Part shown: one piece after another, positions 5,456 to 6,874 of the stretch
How positions within the stretch are numbered: the first letter of the stretch is position 1
Layout: the number at the start of each line of letters is the position of its first letter
NCBI GenBank assembly: GCA_026419655.1
Contig: JANZZA010000245.1
Location: 1 to 6,874, forward strand
Length of the DNA stretch: 6,874 nt
Source: Armatimonadota bacterium
GTDB taxonomy: Bacteria > Armatimonadota > Zipacnadia > Zipacnadales > FEN-943
Direction: 5' to 3'
Program-made: the position numbers and the translations under genes
Notes under the pieces: generated by a model
The model's input: the letters and a program-made list of their open reading frames with translations, nothing else
Told to the model about the DNA's origin: nothing
Databases searched by the model: none

Positions 5456-6574
5456 TCACAGCCCTGTCAGGACTTCTGCCCAGGCCCGCCGGTCTTCTAC
5501 AGGAGCCCGCCAGCTCTCCAAGGTGTCGCCGACATCGCGAAGGAAGACACAGCGGCCTTGCTCACCAATGAGGGCGAGTAACGCTTTCGCAAACTCTTCC
5601 AGCTCAAAGACGTAGACGTTGTAGCCGGAGGCGAAATGTTGCTCTATCTCCGCAGTAAGTTGGTCAGGCTCCTCGGTGCCCTTCTGAAGAATAAAGAAGA
5701 ATTCTCTTACGTCCCGTCCCCGCACGTGCCTCATTTTTCTCCTGGCGTCGTGTAGTGTCATGAGGCGGTCCTTTACCTCGACGGCCATAACTACTCTTCC
5801 CTGGTCGTCAATGCACTCGATGTCAGCCACTCGCCCAGATTGGGCATCCGCGGTCGTCGGAGACTGCGACTCGACCTTACACCAGGCCGCGAAGCGCTGG
5901 CCGCATGCCTTGAGCAGCGCGGTGGCTACAGCCTGGGGCCGCGTGCCCCCAGAGGACTCAGCGAGAAATGCACGCAGGCCCTGAAGCGTACGCGAAAGGC
6001 TAGCGCGGGGTGGCACGGGGTATTCGACTCTTGTGGCTTCAAGTCGCTTGTAGATTTCGACAGCCACCTGGCGCAGAACGGCGAGGGTAAATGCCGGGTC
6101 ATTACGGCTCTGAACCTCCGACAAGACGAGACAGAGATCGTCCCAGCCGATTTTATCGCGCTGCTGAGACCGATATTGCTGGGACACCTCAGGACACCGC
6201 AACGGATTGTTGACATAAGGTTCTGGAGACCCGCCAAGGACATTCTCATGCTCGCGGTCGAAGGGAACCACCGCGCCGTCGCAGACGGAGCGGGCGTCGA
6301 AGCTGCCAAGGCCGGGACGGCTTGCTTGCAGACATCGCGCGTCGAGCGAATGGTCGGCAGCCTTTGCTGATAATTGCGTCGGCAGCACGTACCTGTACGA
6401 CTTCGTTCTGCTGTTCATACACGCGGAGATGCGGCACCGCAATTCAGCGTCTGAAACCGGGTCCCTGCGAGTGTTGATCCACTCCTGCTCAACCCACTCC
6501 CAAGCCCTTTCCAGCGCGTCGCGAGCCGCTGCTGAGAGGGCGTCGGGGCTGCTTCGGTGCTCCCGCCGCGACAT
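5456..6574 (-). CDS. Type II restriction endonuclease, SacI-like family
   Basis: The 372-residue product resembles the SacI family of type II restriction endonucleases (RE_SacI). The best landmark is residues 91-128, beginning SFDARSVCDGAVVPF and continuing with LGGSPEPYVNNPLR, a block I recall as typical of this family. A PD-(D/E)xK-like nuclease core follows at Asp251-x14-Glu266-x-Lys268 (VADIEC, then MAVEVKDR), with a hydrophobic strand before each acidic residue. REFFFIL (290-296) and YNVYVFELEEF fit the later strands of that fold. The ATG follows the methyltransferase TGA with no spacing (TGAATG on the minus strand), and GGGGAGAGG six bases upstream is a good ribosome binding site. Nuclease and methyltransferase form a classic restriction-modification pair. 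SacI itself cuts GAGCTC; whether this enzyme shares that site cannot be read. The family is recalled from memory, not searched. Confidence 0.8.
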   Translation of the reverse strand: MSRREHRSSPDALSAAARDALERAWEWVEQEWINTRRDPVSDAELRCRISACMNSRTKSYRYVLPTQLSAKAADHSLDARCLQASRPGLGSFDARSVCDGAVVPFDREHENVLGGSPEPYVNNPLRCPEVSQQYRSQQRDKIGWDDLCLVLSEVQSRNDPAFTLAVLRQVAVEIYKRLEATRVEYPVPPRASLSRTLQGLRAFLAESSGGTRPQAVATALLKACGQRFAAWCKVESQSPTTADAQSGRVADIECIDDQGRVVMAVEVKDRLMTLHDARRKMRHVRGRDVREFFFILQKGTEEPDQLTAEIEQHFASGYNVYVFELEEFAKALLALIGEQGRCVFLRDVGDTLESWRAPVEDRRAWAEVLTGL

Positions 6575-6874
6575 TCAAAGCCTCTCCCCGCAGGCAGGGT
6601 CGTAGTTTAGCCAAACGGCCTCCCCGCGAGGTTTCTTCACGGAATGGCAGTTCTTTACAGGGGCGTCAACCCGTAGCCAGTCGCCGTAGAGTCTGTCGAG
6701 GAGAGCACAGCGGTAGCCAGACAACGCCACACGCCCGCGCAGTTTGTGCAATGTGCTGGCGAGCTCAACATGGTCGGCTTCGGACATCTCATACCTGTAC
6801 GCTTTTGGGTCGCCCCGCGACTCGTGGGGGTATGGCGGGTCGCAGTAGAAAAGAGTGTCCTCGCTGTCGTATTG
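6575..6874 (-). CDS. DNA N6-adenine methyltransferase, Dam-like (D12 class), 5' partial
   Basis: The frame is open to the right edge, so only the C-terminal 99 residues are visible and the start lies beyond the window. FYCDPPYPH, with DPPY at visible residues 12-15, is catalytic motif IV of amino-methyltransferases acting on adenine (or N4-cytosine). Its place about 85 residues before the end fits the alpha order of Dam and DpnM, with the SAM-binding motif upstream. The following DHVELASTLHKLRGRVALSG and RGEAVWLN match the C-terminal layout of phage-type Dam enzymes (helix, strand with L-S-G-Y, then R-x-E-x-V-W-x-N). It should protect host DNA from the adjoining endonuclease by methylating the shared site. 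It is upstream of the nuclease on the same strand, so modification is translated first. The unseen SAM-binding part means the exact subclass is inferred. Confidence 0.88.
   Translation of the reverse strand, partial: QYDSEDTLFYCDPPYPHESRGDPKAYRYEMSEADHVELASTLHKLRGRVALSGYRCALLDRLYGDWLRVDAPVKNCHSVKKPRGEAVWLNYDPACGERL
6581..6589 (-). promoter_or_regulatory. Ribosome binding site of the endonuclease gene, inside the methyltransferase end
   Basis: On the minus strand GGGGAGAGG lies six bases before the ATG at 6574, within the last codons of the methyltransferase. It supports the start chosen for the nuclease and allows reinitiation at the TGAATG junction. Confidence 0.6.

Noticed and set aside
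5840..6370. 176-codon plus-strand frame opposite the endonuclease gene
   Set aside because: It is a shadow of the minus-strand nuclease, which has family motifs, a ribosome binding site and a coupled neighbour.

Overview
The window is bacterial, GC-rich DNA. It holds six protein genes, two of them cut by the window edges. TTG starts are used (1134, probably 4186), and purine-rich Shine-Dalgarno sequences sit before two genes. I cannot name a phylum from this evidence. I see no tRNA, rRNA, CRISPR array or insertion sequence.

Left part (1-3670, all +). The window opens inside a GNAT acetyltransferase that looks like a tandem two-domain protein: the end of one GNAT fold is followed by a complete second one. 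About 510 bases without a convincing gene follow, containing one strong imperfect hairpin (758-803). Next comes a two-gene unit: an EamA/DMT-type transporter (1134-2054, TTG start with a good ribosome binding site) and, overlapping it by 4 bases (ATGA), a membrane-associated zinc metallopeptidase of the peptidase MA-like gluzincin type (2051-3670).

Middle (3671-5298, +). A further 515 bases lack a convincing gene but look organised. They contain a promoter-like TTGACA/TACTAT pair at 3821-3848, a short repeated word (AAGCAGGC) and two hairpins. They lead into a radical SAM enzyme with a C-terminal SPASM/twitch-like cysteine region (4186-5298). The substrate is unknown and no partner gene is visible next to it.

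Right part (5456-6874, all -). A restriction-modification pair runs leftward, convergent with everything else. The first gene is the C-terminal part of a Dam-like (D12 class) N6-adenine DNA methyltransferase with its DPPY motif. Its TGA is followed directly by the ATG of a protein that resembles the SacI restriction endonuclease family and carries a D-x14-E-x-K nuclease-like motif. Modification and cleavage genes are therefore probably translationally coupled, methyltransferase first. The 157-base convergent gap (5299-5455) holds two dyad elements. The restriction-modification pair is the clearest accessory system here; the rest looks like ordinary chromosomal genes with two intergenic regions that may carry RNA structure.
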